From Flavobacteriaceae bacterium (GTDB taxonomy: Bacteria; Bacteroidota; Bacteroidia; Flavobacteriales; Flavobacteriaceae), in contig CANHKZ010000002.1 in the NCBI GenBank assembly GCA_947461425.1, positions 1 to 59,317 of the forward strand: DNA of 59,317 nucleotides, written 5' to 3'. Below are positions 9,929-20,262 of this stretch, piece by piece. A model generated the notes under the pieces. That model did no database searches and had not been told where the DNA came from. It worked only from the letters and a program-made list of their open reading frames with translations. Position numbers and translations under genes: made by a program. Positions within the stretch are counted from its first letter, which is position 1; each line of letters opens with the position of its first letter.

Positions 9929-10558
9929 ATGGAAGAAATTCTGAATCATTTTCCTAATATAACTGAAGTTCAAAAAAATCAATTTGAACAATTGGATTTT
10001 TTATACCATGATTGGAATGAAAAAATAAACGTTATTTCCCGAAAAGATATTGATGCTTTATACACGAAACATATTTTGCATTCTCTTGGGATCGCAAAAA
10101 TTCAGTCTTTTGTTCCCGGTACTTTTATTTTGGATGTAGGAACCGGCGGTGGGTTTCCAGGTATTCCGTTGGCGATTTTGTTTCCAGAAACAAGGTTCTA
10201 TTTGATTGATGTCATTGCCAAAAAAATAAAAGTTGTTCAGGCTGTTGCGGAGTCTTTGGGCTTGAAAAATGTGAAAGCAGAACAAATTCGTGCCGAAAAT
10301 GTAAAAGGCGATTTCGATTTTATAGTTAGTCGAGCGGTAACTAATATGCCCGATTTTGTTTCTTGGGTAAAAACCAAAATCAAAAAACAACACAAACACG
10401 AATTAAAAAACGGGATATTATATCTTAAAGGTGGTGACTTGACTGAAGAATTAGCAGCTTTTCCAAAAGCGACTTTGTACAATCTAGCTGATTTCTTTGA
10501 AGATGAATTTTTTGAAACTAAGAAAGTAGTGCATTTGCCTTTGAAATTTACGATTTAA
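9929..10558 (+). CDS. rsmG: 16S rRNA (guanine527-N7)-methyltransferase
   Basis: LDVGTGGGFPGIPLAILFPET, VSRAVTNMPDFVSW. Confidence 0.93.
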   Translation: MEEILNHFPNITEVQKNQFEQLDFLYHDWNEKINVISRKDIDALYTKHILHSLGIAKIQSFVPGTFILDVGTGGGFPGIPLAILFPETRFYLIDVIAKKIKVVQAVAESLGLKNVKAEQIRAENVKGDFDFIVSRAVTNMPDFVSWVKTKIKKQHKHELKNGILYLKGGDLTEELAAFPKATLYNLADFFEDEFFETKKVVHLPLKFTI

Positions 10559-10592
10559 GATATACGATTTACGATTGTAAATTGTTAAAAAT

Positions 10593-10629
10593 AAAACCCA
10601 CAAACTGAATTTCAGTTTGTGGGTTTTTT
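10593..10629. terminator. Bidirectional terminator between rsmG and pruA
   Basis: Perfect inverted repeat aaaacccacaaactgaa/ttcagtttgtgggtttt. Confidence 0.85.
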
Positions 10630-10659
10630 TATATCGTACCTCGTACTTTATAAATTGTC

Positions 10660-12285
10660 TTATCCTAAAAATGGATACCTATAATCTTCTGGAGCAACCA
10701 ATGTTTCTTTAATAGTTCGTGGCGAAGCCCAACGCAATAAATTCAATGCAGATCCTGCTTTGTCATTCGTGCCCGAAGCTCTCGCACCACCAAAAGGTTG
10801 TTGTCCTACCACAGCTCCCGTTGGCTTGTCATTGATATAGAAATTTCCTGCGGCATTTTGAAGCGCTACAGTAGCTTGCTCAATAGCATAACGATCGGTA
10901 CTGAAAACAGCGCCTGTTAAAGCATATTCAGAAGTAGTGTCAACTAATTGTAAAGTTTCTGACCATTTTGCATCTTCATACACATAAATGGTGATCACTG
11001 GACCGAACAATTCGGTTTCCATTGTCGTGTATTTTGGATTGGTCGTTACAATAACCGTTGGTTCAATAAAATACCCTTTTGATTTATCGTAATTTCCTCC
11101 GACGATAATTTCAGCATCTGCATCTTTTTTAGCTTGGTCAATATAACTCGCTAATTTGTCAAATGAACCTTCATGTATTACCGCTGTGATAAAGTTTGAG
11201 AAGTCTTCTGGAGATCCCATTTTCATAGATTTTGTATCGGTAATTATTTGTTCTTTAACTGCTGGCCATAAACTTTTTGGAATATATGCTCTAGAGGCTG
11301 CAGAACATTTTTGTCCTTGGAACTCAAAAGCACCCCGAACAATTCCCGTAGCAACTTGTTTTACCTTTGCCGAAGGATGTGCAATAATAAAATCTTTTCC
11401 TCCTGTTTCCCCGACAATTCTTGGATAGGTTTTGTAATGGTGAATGTTAGTTCCAATTTTAGCCCAAATGTCTTTAAATACATGAGTCGATCCTGTAAAG
11501 TGAACGCCTGCAAAATCGCGACTTGCTAAAACGGTATCGGTTATCATCAAAGCATCTCCAAAAACGACATTGATTACACCATCTGGCAAACCTGCTTCTT
11601 TGAAAATATCAATAATAATTTTGGCAGAGAAAACTTGACTATCACTAGGTTTCCAAACGACAACATTTCCCATCATGGCAGCACTTGCAGGTAAATTAGC
11701 TGCAATAGCTGTGAAATTAAAAGGCGTAATAGCATAGATGAAGCCTTCAAGTGGTCTATATTCTAAACGATTCCAAACAGACGAATCTGATGTAGGTTGG
11801 TCACTATATATTTGGGACATGAATTCTACATTGAAACGCAAAAAGTCAATCAACTCGCAAGATGCGTCAATTTCAGCTTGATGAATTGTTTTAGATTGCG
11901 CTATCATGGTTGCAGCATTGATTTTAGCTCTATAAGGTCCGGCTATCAATTCGGCCGCTTTTAAGAAAATAGCAGCACGTTGTTCCCACGCCATATTTGC
12001 CCATGCTTGTCTTGATTCCAATGCATTTGCGATGGCTTTTTCTATATGCGATTTTTCAGCTAAATGATAGATTCCCACGATATGTTTGTGATCGTGTGGA
12101 GCCGACATCGTTCGGGTATTTCCGGTTCTAATTTCTTCACTTCCAATTGATAATGGTACATCAATAGTCGTATTCCACATGGTTTTGTAAGCGTCAAGCA
12201 CCGCGGTCTTTTCTGCTGAATTAGGTGCGTAAGTTTTAACGGGTTCATTTACCGCTTTGGGTACTTTAAAAAATCCTTTTAACAT
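10660..12285 (-). CDS. pruA: 1-pyrroline-5-carboxylate dehydrogenase
   Basis: ALDH fold: GETGGKDFIIAHPSA, FEFQGQKCSAASRAYIP, ELFGPVITIYVY; start MLKGFFKVPKAVNEPVK preferred. Confidence 0.92.
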   Translation of the reverse strand: MLKGFFKVPKAVNEPVKTYAPNSAEKTAVLDAYKTMWNTTIDVPLSIGSEEIRTGNTRTMSAPHDHKHIVGIYHLAEKSHIEKAIANALESRQAWANMAWEQRAAIFLKAAELIAGPYRAKINAATMIAQSKTIHQAEIDASCELIDFLRFNVEFMSQIYSDQPTSDSSVWNRLEYRPLEGFIYAITPFNFTAIAANLPASAAMMGNVVVWKPSDSQVFSAKIIIDIFKEAGLPDGVINVVFGDALMITDTVLASRDFAGVHFTGSTHVFKDIWAKIGTNIHHYKTYPRIVGETGGKDFIIAHPSAKVKQVATGIVRGAFEFQGQKCSAASRAYIPKSLWPAVKEQIITDTKSMKMGSPEDFSNFITAVIHEGSFDKLASYIDQAKKDADAEIIVGGNYDKSKGYFIEPTVIVTTNPKYTTMETELFGPVITIYVYEDAKWSETLQLVDTTSEYALTGAVFSTDRYAIEQATVALQNAAGNFYINDKPTGAVVGQQPFGGARASGTNDKAGSALNLLRWASPRTIKETLVAPEDYRYPFLG

Positions 12286-12456
12286 AGTAATTGTATTAAA
12301 AAATCTATGGATGAAATAGATTTGAATTAGCAAAAATTGATAGAATTATTGTAAAATTTACGAATAATCTAAACGCATACAAAAGTACAAAGGATAATTT
12401 AAAATAGACAGGAATTAAACGGAATAAATTAAAATTTATTCAAAAGAAAGACTGTA

Positions 12457-12843
12457 TTAATTTAGTGCAAAAGGAGCGCTAAGTCTAAATGAAGGAACAA
12501 TTACTTTGAAATTTTTAGTTGTTGTAAAGTTGATCATGTTAAAATGTCCTTTCATAGCACCATGAGGTGAAGAAAGTAGACAACCCGAACTATAAGTATA
12601 AAATTCTCCTGGTTTTAAAACAGGTTTTTTCCCAATAACTCCCTCGCCATCAACTATTTCTAATTCGTTTAACGAATCAAAAATTTCCCAATGGCGCGAA
12701 ATTAATTGTACCGAGTCTTTACTGTGATTTTCGATTTTTATTTGGTAACTAAAAGCAAAATGGATTCGGTAGTTTTTGAAGTAAGTACCTTCAAAACTAG
12801 TCAAAACGGAAATTTTAATGCCTCTTGTTATTTGAGAAACCAT
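12457..12843 (-). CDS. apaG: ApaG family protein
   Basis: IENHSKDSVQLISRHWEIFDS, GVIGKKPVLKPGEFYTYSSG, MKGHF; start at MVSQITRG preferred. Confidence 0.9.
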   Translation of the reverse strand: MVSQITRGIKISVLTSFEGTYFKNYRIHFAFSYQIKIENHSKDSVQLISRHWEIFDSLNELEIVDGEGVIGKKPVLKPGEFYTYSSGCLLSSPHGAMKGHFNMINFTTTKNFKVIVPSFRLSAPFALN

Positions 12844-12915
12844 AGTTAATTTTAAAATACTCATCAAAATTACAAAAAAATGAATTCTATTTTACATTTA
12901 ACAATAAAATGTTTA

Positions 12916-14169
12916 TTAATTGATAATGTTCAAAGAGGATGCAGTTCCTTTTCCAATTACTCTAACGTATCGATCAGTATTCTCTTTGTAATAAACTAAA
13001 ACGGTGTATTCATTTTCAGTTTGAAAAAAATTTCCGTCAATAGCTTTTTCTGAATCAATTGTGCCATTGGGTTGAACGGCAACATATTCATAATTGGTAA
13101 ATCCTTGTTTGATTAAAATAGCTTTTTCATAAACTCCCTTTTCAGAATTGAAGTCCATTTTGTTTTCGGGTGTAAAAGCATAGTTGTTAAATAATCCAGT
13201 TACATAAACTGATCCGTCTGAGCTTCTATGATTAGGTGCTGAAAGACTAAAATAAATCCAAGAGTAATCTGCTTCAATTTCACTATTTTCAGAGAATAAT
13301 CTTCGAACTACAAAGTTTCCATTTGTATCTTGCCAATTGTAATAAGTTGAACTTCCGCGCGCTTCATTGGTAAATAAATAGGAAGTGTAAATTTCTTTTT
13401 GACTATCAACTCGAGCAATTGCATTACTGGCTACTCTGATTTCTTTATTGTCAAAATATAAATATTCATTACCAGCCCAAAATTGTGTTTGCGTATCATA
13501 TTTATAGATTAAATCATTTCCAATTGTAAATTGAGGTTTAACATTAGTAATAGCAGTTTGAAATTTACCATTTTGAAGCACTAGTGTTTTTACATTTTTT
13601 AATGCATTTTGGAAATTAATTTCTTTTGATTTTATAGTAAATTCCAAATTGTGTTTGGAATCTAAATGGTCTATTGTTCGTGCTCTTTTTACTTGAATAA
13701 GTACGGTAGCCAAATCCTCATACACTATGAATTTTCTGGAGAAAACAACTTCCTTTTCTTCATTCATTATTTTCAATATATAATTACCACTGATTTTTAT
13801 TTTTGTATTCACATTTGGCAAGTCTAATTTGAAATGGGTGTAAAGTTGTAAGCAATTAAATGAATTGGATGTGTTTAAAATTCGTTGATTATCAAATCCC
13901 ATCAAGTATTCATTTTTTTGTAAATTGGAAGGAATCCAGTCATAATCACAATGAACAACTTCATAAAAATAGGAAGTATCATTTCCGAAAAGATCATCAA
14001 ATTGTAGTTGAAATTCATTGCCTAATTGAAATATGGGTACAAGGTTTTGATTATTCTGTACAAAAGAAACAGTCTTAATATTGTAGGGAGGCGTAATTTC
14101 TTTTTCTACTTGGGCTTTAGCCAAACTAAAAGCTAAAAGAAGTATAATTTTTAACAAATGACGTTGCAT
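12916..14169 (-). CDS. DUF5103 / type IX secretion system plug-like protein
   Basis: Signal peptide; length and segments (YFYEVVHCDYDW, SNLQKNEYLMGFDN, GLFNNY) resemble the DUF5103/T9SS plug family. Confidence 0.75.
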   Translation of the reverse strand: MQRHLLKIILLLAFSLAKAQVEKEITPPYNIKTVSFVQNNQNLVPIFQLGNEFQLQFDDLFGNDTSYFYEVVHCDYDWIPSNLQKNEYLMGFDNQRILNTSNSFNCLQLYTHFKLDLPNVNTKIKISGNYILKIMNEEKEVVFSRKFIVYEDLATVLIQVKRARTIDHLDSKHNLEFTIKSKEINFQNALKNVKTLVLQNGKFQTAITNVKPQFTIGNDLIYKYDTQTQFWAGNEYLYFDNKEIRVASNAIARVDSQKEIYTSYLFTNEARGSSTYYNWQDTNGNFVVRRLFSENSEIEADYSWIYFSLSAPNHRSSDGSVYVTGLFNNYAFTPENKMDFNSEKGVYEKAILIKQGFTNYEYVAVQPNGTIDSEKAIDGNFFQTENEYTVLVYYKENTDRYVRVIGKGTASSLNIIN

Positions 14170-14217
14170 AATTGATTGATTTACGAATTATAAATATAAG
14201 CAATTAGTGGCTTTTGA

Positions 14218-14988
14218 TTATTTTAAACAAACTGGGATAATTTCGCCAGAAGCCAAACAAAATTTTGTTACTAATTCAGGACTTATTTTTTTGGTGTAAT
14301 CTTCTTCAATTACAGTAAATCCTATACTTCGTAATTTATCAAAATAATCACGTCCATACACTCTGACGTGATCGTATTGTCCGAAAATTTCAGCACGTTC
14401 TTTTTCGTCAGTTATAGAATCATCAGAATAAGTAGCGGCTCTGTTCAAGTCCTGTGGAATTTGAAGAACGGCCATTCCTCCGGGTTTTAAAACGCGATAT
14501 AATTCTTGCATAGCTTTAGTATCATCTGGAATGTGTTCCAAGACGTGGTTGCAAAGGATCATGTCATATTGATTGTCTTTAAAAGGCAAGTTGCAAATAT
14601 CCGCTTTTACATCAGCTAAAGGTGAAAATAAATCGGTAGTTGTGTATTGAATATTTTTTTGCTTTTTAAAACGCTTATAAAATTCTTGTTCTGGGGCAAA
14701 ATGCAACACGTTTTTTTTCTCTTTTGCAGTAAAAAAATCCGTTTCATTTTGTAAATACAACCATAATAAACGATGTCTTTCTAATGAAAGTGTACTTGGA
14801 GAAAGCACGTTGTTTCTTTGGGTACCATAGCCATAGGGTAAAAACATTCGGAAACTTTTCCCATCAATAGGATCAGTAAATGTATTTCCTTTTAATAAAA
14901 AAGCTAAAATAGGTTGTGCCACAATACTTAGCCGAATTAAGATAGGGCGAGGTATGGTATTAAGAATGAATTTGAATAGTTTTTTCAT
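14218..14988 (-). CDS. Class I SAM-dependent methyltransferase
   Basis: VLHFAPEQEFYKRF, CNHVLEHIPDDTKAMQELYRVLKPGG. Confidence 0.88.
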   Translation of the reverse strand: MKKLFKFILNTIPRPILIRLSIVAQPILAFLLKGNTFTDPIDGKSFRMFLPYGYGTQRNNVLSPSTLSLERHRLLWLYLQNETDFFTAKEKKNVLHFAPEQEFYKRFKKQKNIQYTTTDLFSPLADVKADICNLPFKDNQYDMILCNHVLEHIPDDTKAMQELYRVLKPGGMAVLQIPQDLNRAATYSDDSITDEKERAEIFGQYDHVRVYGRDYFDKLRSIGFTVIEEDYTKKISPELVTKFCLASGEIIPVCLK

Positions 14989-15806
14989 TATATATTTAAT
15001 GGATTTTGTCTAAACTCATCTTCCTCATTACTCACAATACCCATAGCATCATAGATGTATTTGAAAGTCGAAAGCAATTCGGGTTTTCCGTCTACAAGTG
15101 CAACATCGTGTTCAAAATGCGCTGAAGGCTTATTATCAGCCGTGGTAATTGTCCAACCGTCTTTGTGTTGTTTGATATTCTTGGTGCCGAGATTAATCAT
15201 CGGTTCAATAGCCACTACCATTCCTTCTACAAATAATTTTCCACGGCCTTTTTTACCATAGTTGGGCATTTCAGGTTCTTCATGCATTTTTTCACCTAAT
15301 CCATGACCCACTAATTCACGAACCACTCCATAGCCATGCGCTTCAGTATATTTTTGAATTGCATTTCCCACATCTTCCACGCGATTCCCTGCTTTAAATT
15401 CGCGAATTCCTACATAAAGGGATTCTTTAGTAATTTGAAGTAATTTTTTGGTTTCAGGAGCTACTTCGCCTATTTCAAATGTGTAGGCGTGATCGCCGTG
15501 AAAACCATTTTTAAAAGCACCACAATCTACCGAAATAATATCGCCACTTTGCAATGGGGTATTGTTTGGAATACCATGAACAACTTGAGTGTTTGGACTC
15601 ATGCAAAGTGAGTTAGGGAATCCATATAATCCTAAAAAACTGGGTAAAGCTCCATGATCTCTGATAAATTCTTCAGCTAGTTTGTCTAGATATAAAGTGG
15701 TTACCCCTTCTTTGATTTCAGAGGCAATCATTCCTAAGGTTTTAGATACAATTAAGGCACTTTCCCGCATTAATTCTATTTGTTCCTTTGATTTAACTAT
15801 AATCAT
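14988..15806 (-). CDS. map: Methionine aminopeptidase type I
   Basis: SVDCGAFKNGFHGDHAYTFEIG, GHGLGEKMHEEPEMPNYG, GMVVAIEPM. Confidence 0.95.
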   Translation of the reverse strand: MIIVKSKEQIELMRESALIVSKTLGMIASEIKEGVTTLYLDKLAEEFIRDHGALPSFLGLYGFPNSLCMSPNTQVVHGIPNNTPLQSGDIISVDCGAFKNGFHGDHAYTFEIGEVAPETKKLLQITKESLYVGIREFKAGNRVEDVGNAIQKYTEAHGYGVVRELVGHGLGEKMHEEPEMPNYGKKGRGKLFVEGMVVAIEPMINLGTKNIKQHKDGWTITTADNKPSAHFEHDVALVDGKPELLSTFKYIYDAMGIVSNEEDEFRQNPLNI

Positions 15807-15824
15807 ATCATAAAAATAAGGTTA

Positions 15825-15832
15825 CAAAAGTA
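15825..15832 (-). promoter_or_regulatory. Bacteroidota -7 element (TACTTTTG) upstream of map
   Basis: caaaagta on plus strand = TACTTTTG on minus strand, ~19 nt upstream of the map ATG. Confidence 0.45.
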
Positions 15833-15838
15833 ACACTA

Positions 15839-17227
15839 TTAATCCGGATTTGCCATTATCCTAAATAATTCAGCATTTGAGTTATAAAAACGATTTTCTA
15901 GATTTAATTGCGATAGTTGTGCAATGACTAAATTATTTTCTCTTGTATTTAAAAGAAAAATAGAGCTCTCGCCAAAAGAAAATAATCGTTCTTCAGATCG
16001 AAGCATTATACTATTATCTTTTACTAAGTCAGTGATAATTTTCCGTTGTCTATCAATTGATTTTATTTCTGTTTGTTGTGCATTTATTTTGTTCTTGAGT
16101 TGAACTCTTTCTAGTTCTAGAGACAGTTTTGCATCCTGAATTTTGAATTTTGCTATTTGTAAAGCACCTCTTTCTTTTCTCAGAAAAATGGGAAAGTTAA
16201 AATTCATTCCTATCTTATAATTATTAAAATTAGTAGAATTCCAATAATTAGGTTCTGATAAATAATGATAACCAAGGTCAATTTTTGGTAATAAACTGTT
16301 TGCTTTTAACTTTCTTTCTACTTCTAAAATATCAAGTTTGTTTTGGATAGCGTTTATTTTTGGATGATTTTCAATTGAAATCGTACTAACTAAAAGCTCA
16401 TTAATTTTTAATGTTTCTTCTATAGATTTATCAAGATTAAATTCAGGAATAATAATATCTTGTAATTCAAATGGAATGTTATTATCTAGCCATAAATAGT
16501 TTGACAATTCTAATTTTGCTTTGATTAATTTTAATTGTGATTCTTCAAGGTTTAATTTTCTATTTTTTAAAACAATTCCTGCCTCAACGCTATCAATTTG
16601 AGGTTTGTCTCCATTTTGAATTAAACTTGTAATTCCTTTAAATCTAATTTCAGCATTATTTAAATATTCTCTATAAAGTTGTACTTCATTGTAATTTCTT
16701 TTCCAGTTGAAATAGGCTAATGAAGCATTGTAAAGCACTTCAATTGCTTGGAGTCTTCTTTCAGCTTGACTTAATTGAATTTGAATTTTTGCTTTTCTTA
16801 GGTCAGCCATTCTCTGGTTAATAAACAATCCTTGTCCCAAAGGGATGTTGATGCCTAAAGAAGTTAATCCCTGATTTGGTAAAACATGCTCTGGATTTAC
16901 AAATATACCTTCGCTATTATCAAAACCTGCTTTTATTTCAATTCCATACCAAGTAGGAATTTTAAAACTACTATTTAAAATTGAAAAATAGTCCTGGTCT
17001 TTGTATTGTTTTTTATCAAAATCAACTTCAATTTTTGGGTCAAACCCGCCTCTTGCCATCATTAAATTAGCTTGAGCCATGTTAATTTCAAGATTAGCAC
17101 TTTTAGCCAATGGATGAAATTTTTTTACATAGCCTAAGAATTCATTATAGCTAAGTTCTTTCAAGTTTTGATCTTGTGCCCATCCAATATTTGCGGTTAG
17201 GAATAAGATTAAAATTAATTGTTTCAT
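15839..17227 (-). CDS. TolC family outer membrane efflux protein
   Basis: Signal peptide, long coiled-coil repeats, position next to HlyD and ABC genes. Confidence 0.88.
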   Translation of the reverse strand: MKQLILILFLTANIGWAQDQNLKELSYNEFLGYVKKFHPLAKSANLEINMAQANLMMARGGFDPKIEVDFDKKQYKDQDYFSILNSSFKIPTWYGIEIKAGFDNSEGIFVNPEHVLPNQGLTSLGINIPLGQGLFINQRMADLRKAKIQIQLSQAERRLQAIEVLYNASLAYFNWKRNYNEVQLYREYLNNAEIRFKGITSLIQNGDKPQIDSVEAGIVLKNRKLNLEESQLKLIKAKLELSNYLWLDNNIPFELQDIIIPEFNLDKSIEETLKINELLVSTISIENHPKINAIQNKLDILEVERKLKANSLLPKIDLGYHYLSEPNYWNSTNFNNYKIGMNFNFPIFLRKERGALQIAKFKIQDAKLSLELERVQLKNKINAQQTEIKSIDRQRKIITDLVKDNSIMLRSEERLFSFGESSIFLLNTRENNLVIAQLSQLNLENRFYNSNAELFRIMANPD

Positions 17228-17239
17228 GTATATGAAATT

Positions 17240-18586
17240 TTATTTTTTATCTTTTGTGTTTCCCTCTTTGGGTTGGTAATAATTAGGTGGAAATCCATTT
17301 AATTGTCGCCATAATTCAAACCAAATAGGCACATTATCTAATAAAGCTAGAGTTTGAGCCCCAGAACCCATACTAATCTGTTTTGGCCAAGCCTCTTCTT
17401 CTTGGTCTGGAGCAATTAAAACTCTAAATTTTCCATTTGTACTAATAAAATTTTCCACCGCTACAATTTTCCCGCCAAAAGTTCCATAACTTAAGTTAGG
17501 CCACCCAGAGAAAACTATGGTTGGCCATCCATCAAACCAAATACGTACTTTTTCACCTTTGTGAACTAATGGTAAATCATTCGGACTTACAAACGTTTCT
17601 ACTGCGATATCATATTTTGAAGGCATGATACTTACAATTTGAGTTCCTTCTTTGATGATTTCTCCTAGACCAGATTGAATTGCTCTGTTGACATACCCAC
17701 TTTGTGGTGCTTTAATAAAGTACATTTCATTACGAATCGTATAATTTACATATTGATTTTGAAGCTTATTTACTTGAGCTTCTGTATCATATTGATTACT
17801 TAATGCTGTAAATTGATCACTTCTTGCCTTTGAACCTTTTTCAGTATATTCAGCAATAATTCTATTTATTTCCACCTTAGTATTGATAAACTCATTTTTG
17901 CTTGTGAGTAATTTATTTTCTTGTGTTATAATTTTAGCTTCCGCTTCTTGTAATTTCAATCTTTTTTCTTCCACATCAGTTAAGGGTTTCAAACCCTCTT
18001 TATTCAGTGTTACAGAACGATTAAACTGGGTTATGGCAATTTTTATTTGGGTTTTAACTGCTTCTAAATCCATGCTGTCACTTTTTACTTTTAAAAGTGA
18101 TTGACGAATTTTATTTTTTGCTTGTTCTAGTTTTAGTTTTTTTTCATTTTCAATAGCATCAATTTGGCTTGTAAGGACATTTACCTTTCCATCATATGAT
18201 GACATCGCCATTTTTTTTGCGTCTACTTGATTTTTGATATTTTTTATCAAATTAGGATCAATGTAGTCTTCTTTTATCTCAGAAATAAATAAAATTGTAT
18301 CTCCTTTTTTAACATAGTCACCCTCTTTTACATACCATTTTTCGATTCTACCAGCAATAGCTGAATGAATAGTTTGTGGTCTTTGATCCGGTTTCAATGT
18401 AGTTACTGCTCCTGAACCCGAAATGTTCTGAGTCCAAGGAAGGAATAGAATTACTAATCCTATTAATGAGACATACAAAATTATTTTGTTTAGTATTTTA
18501 TAATGTGGACGATTAGCCAAATTTTTAACTGTACTAAACTGGTCGATATTTTCCTCTATTGGATTTTTTTTAGAAATATTAAGCAT
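17240..18586 (-). CDS. HlyD family secretion/periplasmic adaptor protein
   Basis: Single N-terminal TM, biotinyl-lipoyl-like segment (IAGRIEKWYVKEGDYVKKGDTILFI), coiled-coil hairpin. Confidence 0.9.
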   Translation of the reverse strand: MLNISKKNPIEENIDQFSTVKNLANRPHYKILNKIILYVSLIGLVILFLPWTQNISGSGAVTTLKPDQRPQTIHSAIAGRIEKWYVKEGDYVKKGDTILFISEIKEDYIDPNLIKNIKNQVDAKKMAMSSYDGKVNVLTSQIDAIENEKKLKLEQAKNKIRQSLLKVKSDSMDLEAVKTQIKIAITQFNRSVTLNKEGLKPLTDVEEKRLKLQEAEAKIITQENKLLTSKNEFINTKVEINRIIAEYTEKGSKARSDQFTALSNQYDTEAQVNKLQNQYVNYTIRNEMYFIKAPQSGYVNRAIQSGLGEIIKEGTQIVSIMPSKYDIAVETFVSPNDLPLVHKGEKVRIWFDGWPTIVFSGWPNLSYGTFGGKIVAVENFISTNGKFRVLIAPDQEEEAWPKQISMGSGAQTLALLDNVPIWFELWRQLNGFPPNYYQPKEGNTKDKK

Positions 18587-18591
18587 AGATA

Positions 18592-20256
18592 TTATTTTTT
18601 CGAATCATTAATTATTTTACCATCTTCCATTGTAATCTTTCTAGAGCATTTTTTTTGCCAATAGTTATTTTTTGAAGATATAATAATGGTCCATTTGTTA
18701 GCTGAATCAGTTAAAAAGTCTATAATTTCATGAGTAGCTTTCTCATCCATTTTGTCTAACGGATCCTCTAAAAATAAAATTTTAGGTTTGTTAATTATAC
18801 TTCTCGCTAATAATATTTTTTGGGCATTTGATGACGATAGTTGTCTACCATCAGGATAAATTCTAGTTTCTAAACCTTCAGGTAAAGTTTTTATAAAAGA
18901 ATCCAATTTCACGCATTCAATTGCCCATTTTATATCTTCATTTGATATATCGGGGTTGTTTAGTGTTATGTTATCTAAAATACTACCATCAAAAGGAGTT
19001 TCTCCCTGAGTGATTATACTTATCTGAGAACGATAGTGATTTAGATCAATTTTTCGGTAGGTATCATCGTTGATAAAAATAGATCCAGATGTTGGCTCCA
19101 TTATGCCGGATAAAATTCTCATAAGAGTTGTTTTTCCTGACCCATTATTTCCTTCTAAAAATATCTTTTCTGAAGGTTCGATTAACAAATTCACATTAGA
19201 CAAAATTTCATCTGTAGAATCAGGAAATTTGAATGTAAGATTATCTGTTGTTAATGCTATATTGGTAAAACAAAAATCAGATTTTACATCATTAAATCCT
19301 TCCATTTTAAGATCAACAATCTGTCCAATTTTTTCTACAGAAGTCAATACATCATACAAGCTTTCTAATCCAACAATAATTTTCTCTACTGAGTTTATCA
19401 CCAATAAAATGATGATTTCAGCAGCAACAAATTGTCCAATGTTCATTTTCTGATTTAACACTAAAAATCCTCCAATTAATAACAAACTAGCTGTTATAAT
19501 TACTTTAAAGATGATAAGGTGTGTGTATTGTTGTTTAATTACCTTAAAATGTTTTTCTCTGTAATGAACATACTCTGCAACTAAACTATTATTTTTTTCA
19601 AGTGCAAAAGAAAAGTTTTCTTGCTTTTTGAAACTGAAATTATTTCTAGCTATTTCTTGAAGCCAACTCACCACTTTATACTTGTATTTGGATTCCTTCA
19701 TACTTGATGACAAACCTGGATAGTAGGAAAATTTGAAGATAAGATAGAGTAAAATTAACAGTAAAACTCCAAAAAAGATGAAGAAAGGATGGTAAAGGGA
19801 TAATAAAATAATACCAAATATAATTTGTAACAAAGCCGTTGAAAAATCAATTAATAGTTTTGAAGTTCCTTTTTGGATCGTTAATGTGTCAAAAAAACGA
19901 TTGGCTAATTCTGGTGGATATTGATTATAAATCTCTTCAAATTTTATTTTTGGTAAGCGATAACTAAATTCAAACGAAGAACGAACGAATATTTTTTGTT
20001 GTAAATTTTCAGTTATTCGCAATTGCATTAGGGACAAAACACCAACAAGTGCTACCCCAATAACTACAATTATTACTAATACAATCCATGAAATACTTAC
20101 TCTTCCTGCTTGGATTAAATTAATAATAGCTTGAATTCCTAAGGGCAATGAAAGACTTACTAAACCTGAAAATATGGCATAAAAAAATATTTGAGAGATA
20201 TCTTTTTTATCTACTTGTAGTAAATTATAAAATCGTTGTAATGGTGTTGGACTCAT
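18592..20256 (-). CDS. ABC transporter, fused TM + ATP-binding domain with non-canonical catalytic motifs
   Basis: TM exporter fold; Walker A GNNGSGKTT; signature LSSSNAQ; Walker B ILFLED; no canonical H-loop histidine (IIISSKNN). Confidence 0.9.
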   Translation of the reverse strand: MSPTPLQRFYNLLQVDKKDISQIFFYAIFSGLVSLSLPLGIQAIINLIQAGRVSISWIVLVIIVVIGVALVGVLSLMQLRITENLQQKIFVRSSFEFSYRLPKIKFEEIYNQYPPELANRFFDTLTIQKGTSKLLIDFSTALLQIIFGIILLSLYHPFFIFFGVLLLILLYLIFKFSYYPGLSSSMKESKYKYKVVSWLQEIARNNFSFKKQENFSFALEKNNSLVAEYVHYREKHFKVIKQQYTHLIIFKVIITASLLLIGGFLVLNQKMNIGQFVAAEIIILLVINSVEKIIVGLESLYDVLTSVEKIGQIVDLKMEGFNDVKSDFCFTNIALTTDNLTFKFPDSTDEILSNVNLLIEPSEKIFLEGNNGSGKTTLMRILSGIMEPTSGSIFINDDTYRKIDLNHYRSQISIITQGETPFDGSILDNITLNNPDISNEDIKWAIECVKLDSFIKTLPEGLETRIYPDGRQLSSSNAQKILLARSIINKPKILFLEDPLDKMDEKATHEIIDFLTDSANKWTIIISSKNNYWQKKCSRKITMEDGKIINDSKK

Positions 20257-20262
20257 AATTTT

